Shown here one piece after another: positions 35,649 to 44,478 of a stretch of DNA of 64,000 bases. The position numbers and the translations under genes are program-made. Positions within the stretch are counted from its first letter, which is position 1; the number at the start of each line of letters is the position of its first letter. The notes under the pieces are model-generated. The model ran no database searches, was not told the DNA's origin, and saw nothing but the letters and a program-made list of their open reading frames with translations. Source of the stretch: Dyadobacter luteus (GTDB taxonomy: Bacteria; Bacteroidota; Bacteroidia; Cytophagales; Spirosomataceae); assembly GCF_003383615.1 (NCBI RefSeq), contig NZ_QNUL01000006.1, positions 239,674 through 303,673 on the forward strand. The letters are read 5' to 3'.

Positions 35649-36401
35649 ATGAAGGAACTCATTGATGCAGGCAATCTGCCAAAGCATATCGCCGTTATCA
35701 TGGACGGTAATGGGAGATGGGCTCAAAATCAGGGAGCAGCACGTATTTTCGGGCATCGTAATGCCATCAAAGCGGTAAGGGAAGTTACAGAAGGATGCGC
35801 CGAACTGGGTATTGGCTATCTGACTTTATATGCTTTTTCTACGGAAAACTGGGGTCGTCCCGAGTTTGAAGTACGTGCATTGATGGAACTGCTGGTGCAG
35901 TCCATTGCAAACGAGCTTCCGACAATGATGAAAAACAATGTCAAGCTTGACACCATAGGAGATATAAAAAGCTTGCCAGGGAGTTGCCAGCGACAACTGA
36001 CAGAGGCTTCGCAAGCAACGAAAAACAATACGGGGCTGAATCTGATACTTGCGCTGGGATACAGCGGAAAGTGGGATTTAACTCAGGCTGCGAAACAACT
36101 GGCCATAGAAGTACAAAACGGAACTTTGAAACCTGAGGAAATTGACGAGAAAGCGTTGTCTGCGCGTCTTTCCACAGAAACAAGACCCGATGTGGACCTT
36201 ATGCTGAGAACCGGTGGTGATCATCGCATCAGTAACTTCCTGTTGTGGCAGCTGGCTTATGCCGAGTTGTATTTTTATGAGAATCTTTTTTGGCCGGATT
36301 TCAGACGTGAAAATCTATACGAAGCTATTTTATCTTTCCAGGGTAAAGAAAGACGTTTCGGTAAGACAGGAGAACAAATCAAAGCGAATAGTGCTAAGTA
36401 G
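35649..36401 (+). CDS. uppS: Undecaprenyl diphosphate synthase
   Basis: This cis-prenyltransferase makes the C55 lipid carrier for peptidoglycan and surface polysaccharides. The 250-residue product has the signature AVIMDGNGRWA with catalytic Asp19, the conserved GHRNAIKAVREVTEGCAELG, LTLYAFSTENW, ALGYSGKWDL and DLMLRTGGDHRISNFLLWQL, then YAELYFYENLFWPDF. Length is normal. It ends 6 bases before bamA, forming an envelope-biogenesis unit with bamA and two skp-like genes, a conserved arrangement in Bacteroidota. Confidence 0.97.
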   Translation: MKELIDAGNLPKHIAVIMDGNGRWAQNQGAARIFGHRNAIKAVREVTEGCAELGIGYLTLYAFSTENWGRPEFEVRALMELLVQSIANELPTMMKNNVKLDTIGDIKSLPGSCQRQLTEASQATKNNTGLNLILALGYSGKWDLTQAAKQLAIEVQNGTLKPEEIDEKALSARLSTETRPDVDLMLRTGGDHRISNFLLWQLAYAELYFYENLFWPDFRRENLYEAILSFQGKERRFGKTGEQIKANSAK

Positions 36402-36407
36402 AATAAT

Positions 36408-38993
36408 ATGAACCTTGTGAAAAATTTGAGTAAATCATTAGCACATCGTAGTGGTATTTTGTCAGTAATCATGTTTTGCTGGCTTTTTCAGGCAAATGCT
36501 CAGCGTGTAGGGCTGGGAGCAAATACTCCAAAATCGACATCTTCTTCTGCTATATCGTTTGACGCTGCAGATCCCAAAGAATATACTATTTCAGAAGTTA
36601 CTGTATCGGGTACTCAGTTTCTGGATCCGAATTCCATGATTTCTATTTCTGGTTTGAAGCCGGGTGATAAAGTAAGGATTCCTGGTCCTGCGATTCCTTC
36701 CTCTGTAAGGAAAATGATGGATTTCGGGACATTGGATGATGTAGAGATCATGGCTACCAAGGTAGAAGGTGAAAAGATCTGGCTGAATATTCACATCAAA
36801 GAACGCCCACGTTTGAACCGAGTTTCTTTTTCAGGTATCAGAAAAGGCGAACGTGAAACGCTGAACGACAAGGTGAAACTGATCAAAGGTCGTGTAATTA
36901 CACCTACAGTTATCAAGAATACACAGCTGATCATCAAGAAGTATTATATGGATAAAGGTTTCTATAACACAAAAGTGAAAGTGTTACAGATTCCGGATTC
37001 TACGAGAGGGCAGGCGACACTTAATTTTACCATTACAAAAGGTAAAAAAGTGAAGATCGAAAAAATTGATATTCAGGGAAATACGGCCATTAGCGACCGT
37101 ACTTTGAAAAGGAAAATGAAAGGAACGAAACAGAAAATGCTGGGTCGTCTTTTCAACCCTTCCAAATACATTCCTAAAAAATACGATGAGGATAAGGAAA
37201 AGTTGATCGCGTATTATCGTAAAAACGGTTACCGTGATGCAGTCATTGAATTCGATACAATTCGTAACAATGGCGAAACGATCAGTTTGGAAATGAGGAT
37301 TGATGAAGGTATCAAGTATTTCTATCGTGATATTACATGGTCTGGTAACTACCTGCATACTTCGGCAGAGCTAGGTACTATTCTAGGTATCAAAAAAGGA
37401 GATGTCTACAATCCTGAAGAGCTCGATAAGAAAATTAACGGAATTCCCGGTGCTGACGTAAGTTCGGTATATATGGATGACGGATATCTCTATTTCCGTA
37501 TCGACCCGACTGAAAAATCTGTTGACGGTGATTCTATCGATATTGAACTTCGCTTGTACGAAGGAAAGCAGGCTACAATTAACCGTATTTTGCTGAATGG
37601 AAATACTAAAACAAGTGACCGCGTAGTATTGCGCGAGTTGTCTACACTTCCCGGACAAAAATTCAGCAAGACTGAGATTATTAACACGCAGCGTCAGCTT
37701 TCTCAAATGGGTTACTTCGATCCGGAAAAAATCCAGATCAACCCGATTCCTAACCAATCTGATGGTACGGTGGATATTGAGTATACTGTTGAAGAGAAAC
37801 CTTCCGATCAGATCGAACTCTCAGGGGGTTGGGGTGGATACATTGGTTTTGTAGGTACGCTTGGTTTGGTATTCAATAACTTCTCGTTGAAAAACATCCC
37901 GAACCGCGAAACATGGAGACCGCTTCCTTCCGGTGACGGACAGAAACTATCTGTGAGATTCCAGGCGAATGGTAAGCAGTATCAGACTTATTCACTGTCA
38001 TTCAGTGAGCCTTGGTTAGGAGGTAAAAAGCCAATCAACTTCGGGGTGTCGTTGCAACGTACAGTTTACCGTATGACTGACTTCCGGTCAATTTATGGAA
38101 ATATCTCTGGTGGCGGACTTAATTACAGAGGTGGTTACTTCAATAACGGTATCACAGTTTCTCTTGGTCGTCGTTTGAAGGAACCGGACAGAAACCTTGT
38201 GATGACGCACGCTTTGTCTTACCAGCGTTACCGTTTGGATAGTCTTGATATCTTCCGCATCGGCTACAGCAGTGGTATCTCTAACAATATTTCTTTCAAT
38301 ACAACTATTTCAAGAAATACGCTGGATAACCTTCAGTTCCCGAGAAGAGGTAGTAATATGTCATTGAGTGCAACATTTACGCCCCCTTACTCAGCTTTAA
38401 GGAAGAAAGAAATTACAAATATCACGGATACTTACAAGTGGGTTGAATACCACAAATGGATGTTCGATATGAGTTATTATGCAACCATCACCGGTAAGCT
38501 TGTATTGAGTGCCCGTACACACATGGGTTATCTGGGAGCGTATAATCAAAAAATCGGATATAGTCCGTTTGGTCGGTTTATCGTGGGGGGATCAGGTCTT
38601 GCGGGACAAGGTTCTTTCTCTCTGGCAGATCAGGATATTATCGGTTTGAGAGGTTATGAAGATCAGAAAGTAGGTCCTCTCGCACAAAACGGTTATCCTG
38701 CTTCTGGTGGTGGTATCGTGTATAACAAGTATGTGATGGAGCTTCGTTATCCTGTATCACTCAATCCACAAGCCACTATCTTTGTGCTTGGTTTCGCCGA
38801 AGGTGGTAACAACTGGGGAACTTATAAAGAGTTTAATCCTTTTGACCTGAAAAGATCTGCAGGGGTAGGTGCGCGTATCTTCATGCCGGCATTTGGTTTG
38901 CTTGGTATAGACTGGGGATACGGGTTTGACAAAATTCAGGGGAAAACCAGTGGAGCACAGTTCCACTTCACAATTGGTCAGCAGATCAGATAA
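36408..38993 (+). CDS. bamA: Outer membrane protein assembly factor BamA
   Basis: BamA inserts beta-barrel proteins into the outer membrane. The 861-residue product has a signal peptide cleaved after NANAQ-type context (WLFQANAQ, about residue 32). Five POTRA domains follow (about 58-480), for example ISEVTVSGTQFLDPNSMIS, EKIDIQGNTAISDRTLKRKM and INRILLNGNTKTSDRVVLRE. The C-terminal 16-stranded barrel starts near IELSGGWGGYIGFVG and ends FHFTIGQQIR. The L6-loop motif is seen as IIGLRGYEDQ, matching the family's (V/I)RG(F/Y). Next to uppS and the chaperone genes it clearly belongs to the envelope-assembly operon. Confidence 0.96.
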   Translation: MNLVKNLSKSLAHRSGILSVIMFCWLFQANAQRVGLGANTPKSTSSSAISFDAADPKEYTISEVTVSGTQFLDPNSMISISGLKPGDKVRIPGPAIPSSVRKMMDFGTLDDVEIMATKVEGEKIWLNIHIKERPRLNRVSFSGIRKGERETLNDKVKLIKGRVITPTVIKNTQLIIKKYYMDKGFYNTKVKVLQIPDSTRGQATLNFTITKGKKVKIEKIDIQGNTAISDRTLKRKMKGTKQKMLGRLFNPSKYIPKKYDEDKEKLIAYYRKNGYRDAVIEFDTIRNNGETISLEMRIDEGIKYFYRDITWSGNYLHTSAELGTILGIKKGDVYNPEELDKKINGIPGADVSSVYMDDGYLYFRIDPTEKSVDGDSIDIELRLYEGKQATINRILLNGNTKTSDRVVLRELSTLPGQKFSKTEIINTQRQLSQMGYFDPEKIQINPIPNQSDGTVDIEYTVEEKPSDQIELSGGWGGYIGFVGTLGLVFNNFSLKNIPNRETWRPLPSGDGQKLSVRFQANGKQYQTYSLSFSEPWLGGKKPINFGVSLQRTVYRMTDFRSIYGNISGGGLNYRGGYFNNGITVSLGRRLKEPDRNLVMTHALSYQRYRLDSLDIFRIGYSSGISNNISFNTTISRNTLDNLQFPRRGSNMSLSATFTPPYSALRKKEITNITDTYKWVEYHKWMFDMSYYATITGKLVLSARTHMGYLGAYNQKIGYSPFGRFIVGGSGLAGQGSFSLADQDIIGLRGYEDQKVGPLAQNGYPASGGGIVYNKYVMELRYPVSLNPQATIFVLGFAEGGNNWGTYKEFNPFDLKRSAGVGARIFMPAFGLLGIDWGYGFDKIQGKTSGAQFHFTIGQQIR

Positions 38994-39043
38994 TATTGTA
39001 AGACAGTTTTCGTTAAAGTGGTGCAAATTATTACCCACACAAC

Positions 39044-39658
39044 ATGAAGAAGTTTTTAATTTTACTAGTTTTGTCCCTCGTTGCAGTAGCGCCCGTCTGG
39101 TCACAGAAGTTTGGATATACTGATATGGAATACATTACCAGTAAAATGCCCGAATATCAGCAGGCTCAGGCTGAGATGAAAAAGTTCTCAGAGAAGTGGG
39201 CAAAGGAGATTCAGGACAAGTATGCTGAGATCGATAGGATGCAGAGAGCCTATATGGCCGAAGAGGTTTTATTGACGGACGAACTGAAAAGGAAGAGGCA
39301 GAATGAAATAAAGGAGAAAGAGCTGGAGGCGAGAGAATACAACAGCAGGATTTTCGGAATGGAAGGTTTGCTGTTTCAGAAGAAGAAGGAGTTGATGAAA
39401 CCGGTAATGGAACGTGTGCAAAGAGCAGTTTCAAAAGTATGCAGTCAGCGTCGTTTGGATTTTCTGCTCGATAAATCAGGTGATTCCGGTCTTTTGTATA
39501 CTAATCCAAAGCATGATTATTCGGATTATCTGATTGAAGAACTTGGGATTGAACTGAAACCTAAAACAGGCAGTAAGGAAAAAACAGCAGTAACTACAGG
39601 AACTGCACCTGCCGGAAATACCCCGAAACAAAAAAGTACAACCAATAAACTCAAATAA
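39044..39658 (+). CDS. OmpH/Skp-like periplasmic chaperone, first copy
   Basis: A 204-residue secreted protein with signal peptide MKKFLILLVLSLVAVAPVWS before Gln21. The mature part is the Skp/OmpH fold: a start FGYTDMEYITSKMPEYQQAQ, long charged coiled-coil helices (KWAKEIQDKYAEIDRMQRAY, ELEAREYNSRIFGMEG) and a return beta-helix core ending FLLDKSGDSGLLYTNPKHDY. Skp binds unfolded outer-membrane proteins on the way to BamA. The tail after about 175 is low complexity Lys/Thr. It follows bamA after 50 bases and precedes a second copy after 9 bases. Confidence 0.92.
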   Translation: MKKFLILLVLSLVAVAPVWSQKFGYTDMEYITSKMPEYQQAQAEMKKFSEKWAKEIQDKYAEIDRMQRAYMAEEVLLTDELKRKRQNEIKEKELEAREYNSRIFGMEGLLFQKKKELMKPVMERVQRAVSKVCSQRRLDFLLDKSGDSGLLYTNPKHDYSDYLIEELGIELKPKTGSKEKTAVTTGTAPAGNTPKQKSTTNKLK

Positions 39659-39667
39659 GTAAAAGCA

Positions 39668-40309
39668 ATGAAACAAAAATTGATGGCGTTTTTGGTCGTA
39701 ATGACCTTCGTTAGTGCCCCTCTGTTAGCTCAAACAACCCCTGCAAGCGGACTTACAAAAATCGGATATACCAATGTTGACTATATAATCGACAAATTGC
39801 CTGAAGCTAAAAAAATGCAGAATGAGCTTGAAGTTACAAAAGCTCAGTTGGATAAGCAGATGGGTGACATGATTAAAGATGCACAGGATAAATACGAGGC
39901 GTACCAGAAAAATGGTGCTAACATGACCGACGTAATCCGTGCAGACAAAGAAAAGGAGTTGCAAGGACTTCAGACTCGTATTCAGGAGTTCCAGACAAGT
40001 GCACAAACTTCTCTTCAGAAGAAACAACAACAACTGATCGAGCCAATCCTTACTAAGGTAAACGATGCGATTCAGGCTGTAGGAAAAGAGAACGGATACC
40101 TTTACATCTTGAACATGGATGCAGGACAAGGTTCTACTCCGGTGATCCTTTACGTGGGTTCAGAAGAATATGCTGTATCTAACCTGATCCTGAAAAAACT
40201 GGGTGTTGATCCTGACAAAATTGAGGCTGCTCCTGCTGCAACAACGCCAGCTGCTGCACCTGCAACTAAGCCAGCTACTACACCAGCAGCTACGCCTAAG
40301 AAAAAATAA
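39668..40309 (+). CDS. OmpH/Skp-like periplasmic chaperone, second copy
   Basis: A 213-residue paralogue of the preceding gene. Signal peptide MKQKLMAFLVVMTFVSAPLL-AQ, then KIGYTNVDYIIDKLPEAKKM, coiled-coil helices (NELEVTKAQLDKQMGDMIKD, DKEKELQGLQTRIQEFQTSA) and the core end YLYILNMDAGQGSTPVILYV. The tail (about 180-213) is an Ala/Pro/Thr-rich stretch ending in four Lys residues. Paired skp genes downstream of bamA are common in this phylum; the two copies may serve different clients or form mixed trimers. A hairpin terminator follows. Confidence 0.93.
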   Translation: MKQKLMAFLVVMTFVSAPLLAQTTPASGLTKIGYTNVDYIIDKLPEAKKMQNELEVTKAQLDKQMGDMIKDAQDKYEAYQKNGANMTDVIRADKEKELQGLQTRIQEFQTSAQTSLQKKQQQLIEPILTKVNDAIQAVGKENGYLYILNMDAGQGSTPVILYVGSEEYAVSNLILKKLGVDPDKIEAAPAATTPAAAPATKPATTPAATPKKK

Positions 40310-40332
40310 TTCTTACCTGTAAAAGGTAACTG

Positions 40333-40372
40333 ATGCCGGAGAGTGGTCTGATAAGGACTACTCTCCGGTTTT
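40333..40372 (+). terminator. Terminator of the uppS-bamA-skp operon
   Basis: CCGGAGAGTGGTC (40337-40349) pairs with GACTACTCTCCGG (40356-40368, one mismatch), followed by TTTTC. Confidence 0.82.
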
Positions 40373-40534
40373 CTGCATAAACAGGGTTTGAAAAAGTAAT
40401 TTTGGGTAAAACTTATGAGGTAGCTGTTAAGCTGTGAGTATGAAAAAAATCCAAAATGTAAATTTGCTGCACAGCAAATATGGTATCATTTGGAATTAGG
40501 TTAGTATTCTCAGCGTTAAGTATACAGTAATTGC

Positions 40535-40542
40535 TAATTTTG
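40535..40542 (+). promoter_or_regulatory. Probable promoter -7 element for the cadherin-like protein gene
   Basis: TAATTTTG (40535-40542) matches TAnnTTTG and is followed by CG. The -33 region at the right distance is only GTTAAG (40515-40520). The predicted transcript start near 40549 favours translation from 40596 over an ATG at 40554. Confidence 0.5.
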
Positions 40543-40595
40543 CGTTAAGATCAATGTGTCAATTAATCCATAGGATAAATCATATTTGCGACGTT

Positions 40596-42194
40596 ATGGT
40601 TGTAAAAAATATTTACAAAATATTGTTTGTTCTGGCGATCGTTTCCGGCGTTTTACCAGCCACAGCTCAGGACAATTCCAGAACGCCAGTAGCCCCTCTA
40701 CAGATCATTTTTCCCAAAGAAGCCGACTGGAATGTGTTGGATGAAGGGAAGGAAATTAACTTCCATTTGCAAACGAAAGGAGGCAAAGGAGATTCTGTCA
40801 GATATAGCATCGTGAGCGGTCTGGCAAAGGATATGAAGTTCGATTCGTTGGGTCACTTCGTGTGGACTCCAGGTTACGATGTGGCGGACAGGATCAATAC
40901 AACGAAGTTTTTTCCCGTTGTTTTTGAAGCCCAGGGATTGAGCGGAGAAACTGCGTCCCGTGAAATCATATTTAAGGTGAACCACGTAAATCGCCCGCCG
41001 CAGGTTGACGAGCTGAAACCCTTTTATGTACAGTATAAAACACAGAATCTATACCAGATTGATATGAATTCTGTGCGTGACCCTGATGGTGATCCGGTGG
41101 TATTTATCCCTATTCTTGATGGTGGAATGCCCGAAGGAATGAAGCTGACGGCTGGAGGGGAAGTGATATGGGAGCTTTCAACTAAACAGTTTAATCTGTT
41201 GAAGGAAGGTCCGCGCTACATGGAATTTTACGTGGAGGATCAACCCTCAAAGGCACGGACAAAAGGAAAACTCAGACTCGAAATTACGCAGATGGATCTG
41301 GCTCCGGATTTTACGATGGTTCCTCAGAACCCTGTAGTACGTAGCGCAGAGAATAACCGTATCAATCTCCGATTCTCACTTTCGGATCCTAATGGAGAAG
41401 ATGATATTGCAGCTTTCAATTTCATCTCGGAGAATAAAAATGTTCCCAAGGAGGCATTGGTTAAAAATACGCCCACCAGTTATGAATTCATCTGGGAACC
41501 TGGTTTTGATTTTGTAAAAGATCCGTTTGACACACTGGCCTTTAACATCACGTTTTATGTGATGGATAAGTCTCAGAACAAAAAGGAAAAGACCGTGAAG
41601 TTTGTTATTAAGAATACTGTTGACGAGTCTCAAAGGGATGCTTATGTATATGGACTTTACAAAGGAGCCTTAGTGAACGCATGGGGATTATTAGAACAAA
41701 TGAGAGAAAGAGAAAGTGAGTTGAAAAAGGCATATACCCGTGCGAAGAAAGGAAAACGTAGCAGATCCTTGCTTAATGCATCTCTTGGAGCCACTACAGG
41801 ATTGGCACCAACCTTTACCAAGGCTGGATCCGATAGCCGCGCGTACATTACTACAATTGGTGGAACAACAGTCGCAACAGTGGGGACGCTGGAGGCGACA
41901 GAAGTAATTGGGAAGTCAACCAACGGCTTATTGGATCGCTTTAATTATGTAGTTCAAAAGAAAAATGAACTACAAAACAAAGGAGATGTATTTGCCAGAG
42001 AATATGCACAAAAGTCATCAAGAAGAGCACCTGACTTCATTAAAAAGCTGGATGAATTCAAAGCGCTTATGAACCTGAGCGGATTGGTTGCACTGGAACT
42101 GGATGCCAATTGGGAGAATAAAAGAGAGGCTACAGATGCTGCAATTAAGAAGAGCTTTAAAGATTTCATGCCTTATTCTAAGGATGAAAACTAA
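40596..42194 (+). CDS. Secreted protein with cadherin/Ig-like repeats
   Basis: The 532-residue product starting MVVKNIYKILFVLAIVSGVL has a signal peptide (cleavage near PATAQ). Two or three beta-sandwich modules follow, with the calcium-binding-like motif DPDGDP (VRDPDGDPVVFIPIL) and a similar LSDPNGEDD further on, and the phrase NRPPQVDELKPFYVQYKTQN that often opens cadherin-like/putative Ig domains. The last 170 residues are different: Gln/Glu/Lys/Arg-rich helices (GLLEQMRERESELKKAYTRA) with a Gly/Ala/Thr hydrophobic stretch (ITTIGGTTVATVGTLEATEV). I recognise no defined function. It may be a surface or periplasmic structural protein. Confidence 0.72.
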   Translation: MVVKNIYKILFVLAIVSGVLPATAQDNSRTPVAPLQIIFPKEADWNVLDEGKEINFHLQTKGGKGDSVRYSIVSGLAKDMKFDSLGHFVWTPGYDVADRINTTKFFPVVFEAQGLSGETASREIIFKVNHVNRPPQVDELKPFYVQYKTQNLYQIDMNSVRDPDGDPVVFIPILDGGMPEGMKLTAGGEVIWELSTKQFNLLKEGPRYMEFYVEDQPSKARTKGKLRLEITQMDLAPDFTMVPQNPVVRSAENNRINLRFSLSDPNGEDDIAAFNFISENKNVPKEALVKNTPTSYEFIWEPGFDFVKDPFDTLAFNITFYVMDKSQNKKEKTVKFVIKNTVDESQRDAYVYGLYKGALVNAWGLLEQMRERESELKKAYTRAKKGKRSRSLLNASLGATTGLAPTFTKAGSDSRAYITTIGGTTVATVGTLEATEVIGKSTNGLLDRFNYVVQKKNELQNKGDVFAREYAQKSSRRAPDFIKKLDEFKALMNLSGLVALELDANWENKREATDAAIKKSFKDFMPYSKDEN

Positions 42195-42213
42195 AATGGG
42201 ATCATGATTTTAG

Positions 42214-42255
42214 GTTGAACAAAAAAGAGAACTATATGTTCTCTTTTTTGTTTTC
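42214..42255. terminator. Terminator overlapping the 3' end of lspA
   Basis: AACAAAAAAGAGAAC (42218-42232) pairs with GTTCTCTTTTTTGTT (42238-42252). It can stop both convergent transcripts. The last codons and the stop of lspA lie within the stem and loop. Confidence 0.85.
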
Positions 42256-43035
42256 GTCACTTTTCGTTTCACCTGATTGGTCAGGTTTTACAGATTCATC
42301 CGTCAATATTATTTCTTCATTCGACGTTGCGTCAGTCTGAGATATTGGCTCTTCCGGAACCGGGTTGGTTACGACTTCAGCGTTTGTATCAATTTCATTG
42401 GTTTCGATATTCTGATCTTCCTTATCGTGATCGTCATTTTCTGGTTCTTCATAAGTGGGATGGAAGCTTCCCTGGAATATCAGAATGCTGCAAACACCTA
42501 CAAAAATGCAGGAATCGGCAATGTTGAATATCGGGGTCGAATAATATTGTCCTCCCCATAGTGGTACCCATTCAGGAATAAAACCTTCCCAGAAGTCCAC
42601 AAAGATCATGTCGATCACCTGTCCGTGAAACCAGGGTGTTGGAGAGCCGTACGGAGCATTATCCAAAAATACACCGTAAAATGTGCTGTCAATAACATTA
42701 CCAACTGCACCGGCAAGGATCATGGACAATGCCAGAAGTAGTCCCTTTGCTGCTCCGGATCTTGCCAGATGCACCAGATACCAGCCAATGGCACACATGG
42801 CGACAAGGCGGAAAAGTGTCAGGAAGAGCTTGCCATATTCATGCCCGAGCTGCATACCAAAGGCCATGCCGGGATTGAGTACATAATGTAGTTTGAACCA
42901 GTTTCCGATCAGAGCAATTTGGCCTGAGAAGCCCGGTTCCATGTATTCATGGACCAAAAGTTTGGAAGCCTGATCAATAGCGATCAGTAGTAAACTGAAA
43001 AGTAAATAGGGGACAGGATTTCTCGACTGATTCAT
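42232..43035 (-). CDS. lspA: Lipoprotein signal peptidase with acidic C-terminal tail
   Basis: LspA is the aspartyl protease that removes signal peptides from prolipoproteins, of which this window encodes at least six. The 267-residue product has four transmembrane helices and both catalytic Asp residues, Asp116 in GAVGNVIDSTFYG and Asp174 in FNIADSCIFVG, plus the conserved NPGMAFG and DNAPYGSPTPWFHGQVIDM. After about residue 197 comes a 70-residue cytoplasmic-side tail rich in Asp, Glu, Asn, Ser and Thr, which is much longer than usual LspA. The final codons overlap the terminator hairpin. Transcribed leftward. Confidence 0.95.
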   Translation of the reverse strand: MNQSRNPVPYLLFSLLLIAIDQASKLLVHEYMEPGFSGQIALIGNWFKLHYVLNPGMAFGMQLGHEYGKLFLTLFRLVAMCAIGWYLVHLARSGAAKGLLLALSMILAGAVGNVIDSTFYGVFLDNAPYGSPTPWFHGQVIDMIFVDFWEGFIPEWVPLWGGQYYSTPIFNIADSCIFVGVCSILIFQGSFHPTYEEPENDDHDKEDQNIETNEIDTNAEVVTNPVPEEPISQTDATSNEEIILTDESVKPDQSGETKSDENKKENI

Positions 43036-43090
43036 TCGGTATGTAAAACAATTAAAATCTTTAATTCAGAACGCTAAAATAGGAAGATAG

Positions 43091-44293
43091 TTATAAAGAA
43101 CTGATTCCCCGTCGCTTCAATTCACTTTTTACCATCAGAAATTCACGACTGCTTTGTCCGGCGATGGACGTATTTTCTTCTGCGCGCCGTATGAGATAAG
43201 GCAATACAGCGCTTATCGGACCGTATGGTACATATTTAGCTACATTGTAGCCAGCCTTGGCGAGGTTGAAAGAGATATTGTCACTCATTCCCAATAACTG
43301 AGCAAACCAGATTCGCTCATCTTTTCTTTCAATACCTAACTTCTCCATTTTTGCGGCGCAGTACTGACAGCTGTACTCGTTATGCGTTCCAAGGCAAACG
43401 GATATATGCTTCAGGTTTTCAATAGAGAAATCAATGGCAGAGTTGTAATCGGCATCCGTGGCTTCTTTACTCGCATGTATCGGATTCGTATACTCATTTT
43501 CGCGCGCTCTCAATCGCTCCTTTTCCATATATGCGCCACGCACAAGCTTTCCACCTAGTACATATCCCTTTTGCCGTGCTTTTAAATAAGCTCCTTTCAA
43601 AGCTTCAAGCGTGTCGTGGCGATAGAATTGGTAGGTGTTGTAGACAATGGCGGTTTCTTTATTGAACTGAGCCATCATTTCGTAAGCCAGGTCATCAATA
43701 ATTCCCTGCACCCAGCTCTCCTCGGCATCTACAAAAATCCGAACTTTCTTTTCATACGCATGTGAACATAGCAAAGCCATACGCTCTTTTGTCCGGGCGA
43801 ACTGTGCTTTTTCTGTATCAGTCAGGCTATCTTCCCGCTGAACCTTTTCCAGAATTTCGGAGGATGCAATGCCGGTAACCTTGAATACAGAGAAGGGGAT
43901 GCTGCCGGAAGTGGCTGCTTTGTCAATCGTTCTTAAAATTTCCTGCGCTGTCGCATCAAAACTTTCCTCGTTATCCTCGCCTTCAACAGAATAATCCAAA
44001 ATTGTTCCGATGCCTGATTCTGCCAGTGAAGTAATGGTGGTATCGCAGTCTCTAATCGTCTCACCTCCACAGAATTGTTCAAAAATTGTGGCGCGAATAA
44101 GATTTTTTATAGGTAAGTTTAGTTTTAGTGCAAGCTTTATAAAAAAAGTGCCTAAATTTACCACCCGTGCTTGATTCATGAGGTGGAATAACCAATACGT
44201 TTTACGTAAACGAGCATCAGATTTGGAGCCAAAAGCGATAGAGGTGTCTTCAAAAAATACAGGTATTTTGTCTTTTGGTAAAGGATATGCCAT
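43091..44293 (-). CDS. Proline dehydrogenase
   Basis: This FAD enzyme oxidises proline to pyrroline-5-carboxylate, passing electrons to the membrane quinone pool. The 400-residue product is the single-domain form, lacking the P5C dehydrogenase of PutA. It begins with MAYPLPKDKIPVFFEDTSIA and has the barrel motifs LDYSVEG, FVDAEESWVQ, NTYQFYRHDTLEAL, KLVRGAYMEKER and GTHNEYSCQY, then the C-terminal YGPISAVLPYLIRRAEEN with two Arg that bind substrate. Neighbours are unrelated and the gene faces aroG-like gene divergently. Confidence 0.93.
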   Translation of the reverse strand: MAYPLPKDKIPVFFEDTSIAFGSKSDARLRKTYWLFHLMNQARVVNLGTFFIKLALKLNLPIKNLIRATIFEQFCGGETIRDCDTTITSLAESGIGTILDYSVEGEDNEESFDATAQEILRTIDKAATSGSIPFSVFKVTGIASSEILEKVQREDSLTDTEKAQFARTKERMALLCSHAYEKKVRIFVDAEESWVQGIIDDLAYEMMAQFNKETAIVYNTYQFYRHDTLEALKGAYLKARQKGYVLGGKLVRGAYMEKERLRARENEYTNPIHASKEATDADYNSAIDFSIENLKHISVCLGTHNEYSCQYCAAKMEKLGIERKDERIWFAQLLGMSDNISFNLAKAGYNVAKYVPYGPISAVLPYLIRRAEENTSIAGQSSREFLMVKSELKRRGISSL

Positions 44294-44478
44294 TTTTGCG
44301 AAGGTTTTTCCTGAGTAAGGCTTTCAATAATTTATAGCTAAATCGTTGAAATAAAAGTAAAACGTGTAAGAAGTAAATTTGAATTTTGGTGTCAAATGTA
44401 CGTCAATCCCTGAAATACGCATAACACAAATCGGAAATATTACCATTATCTATTTTTTATTAAGGACAGTTTTTGAAT

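Noticed and set aside
40554..40595. ATG 40554 as start of the cadherin-like protein
   Set aside because: It adds a polar segment before a normal signal peptide and lies within a few bases of the predicted transcription start.
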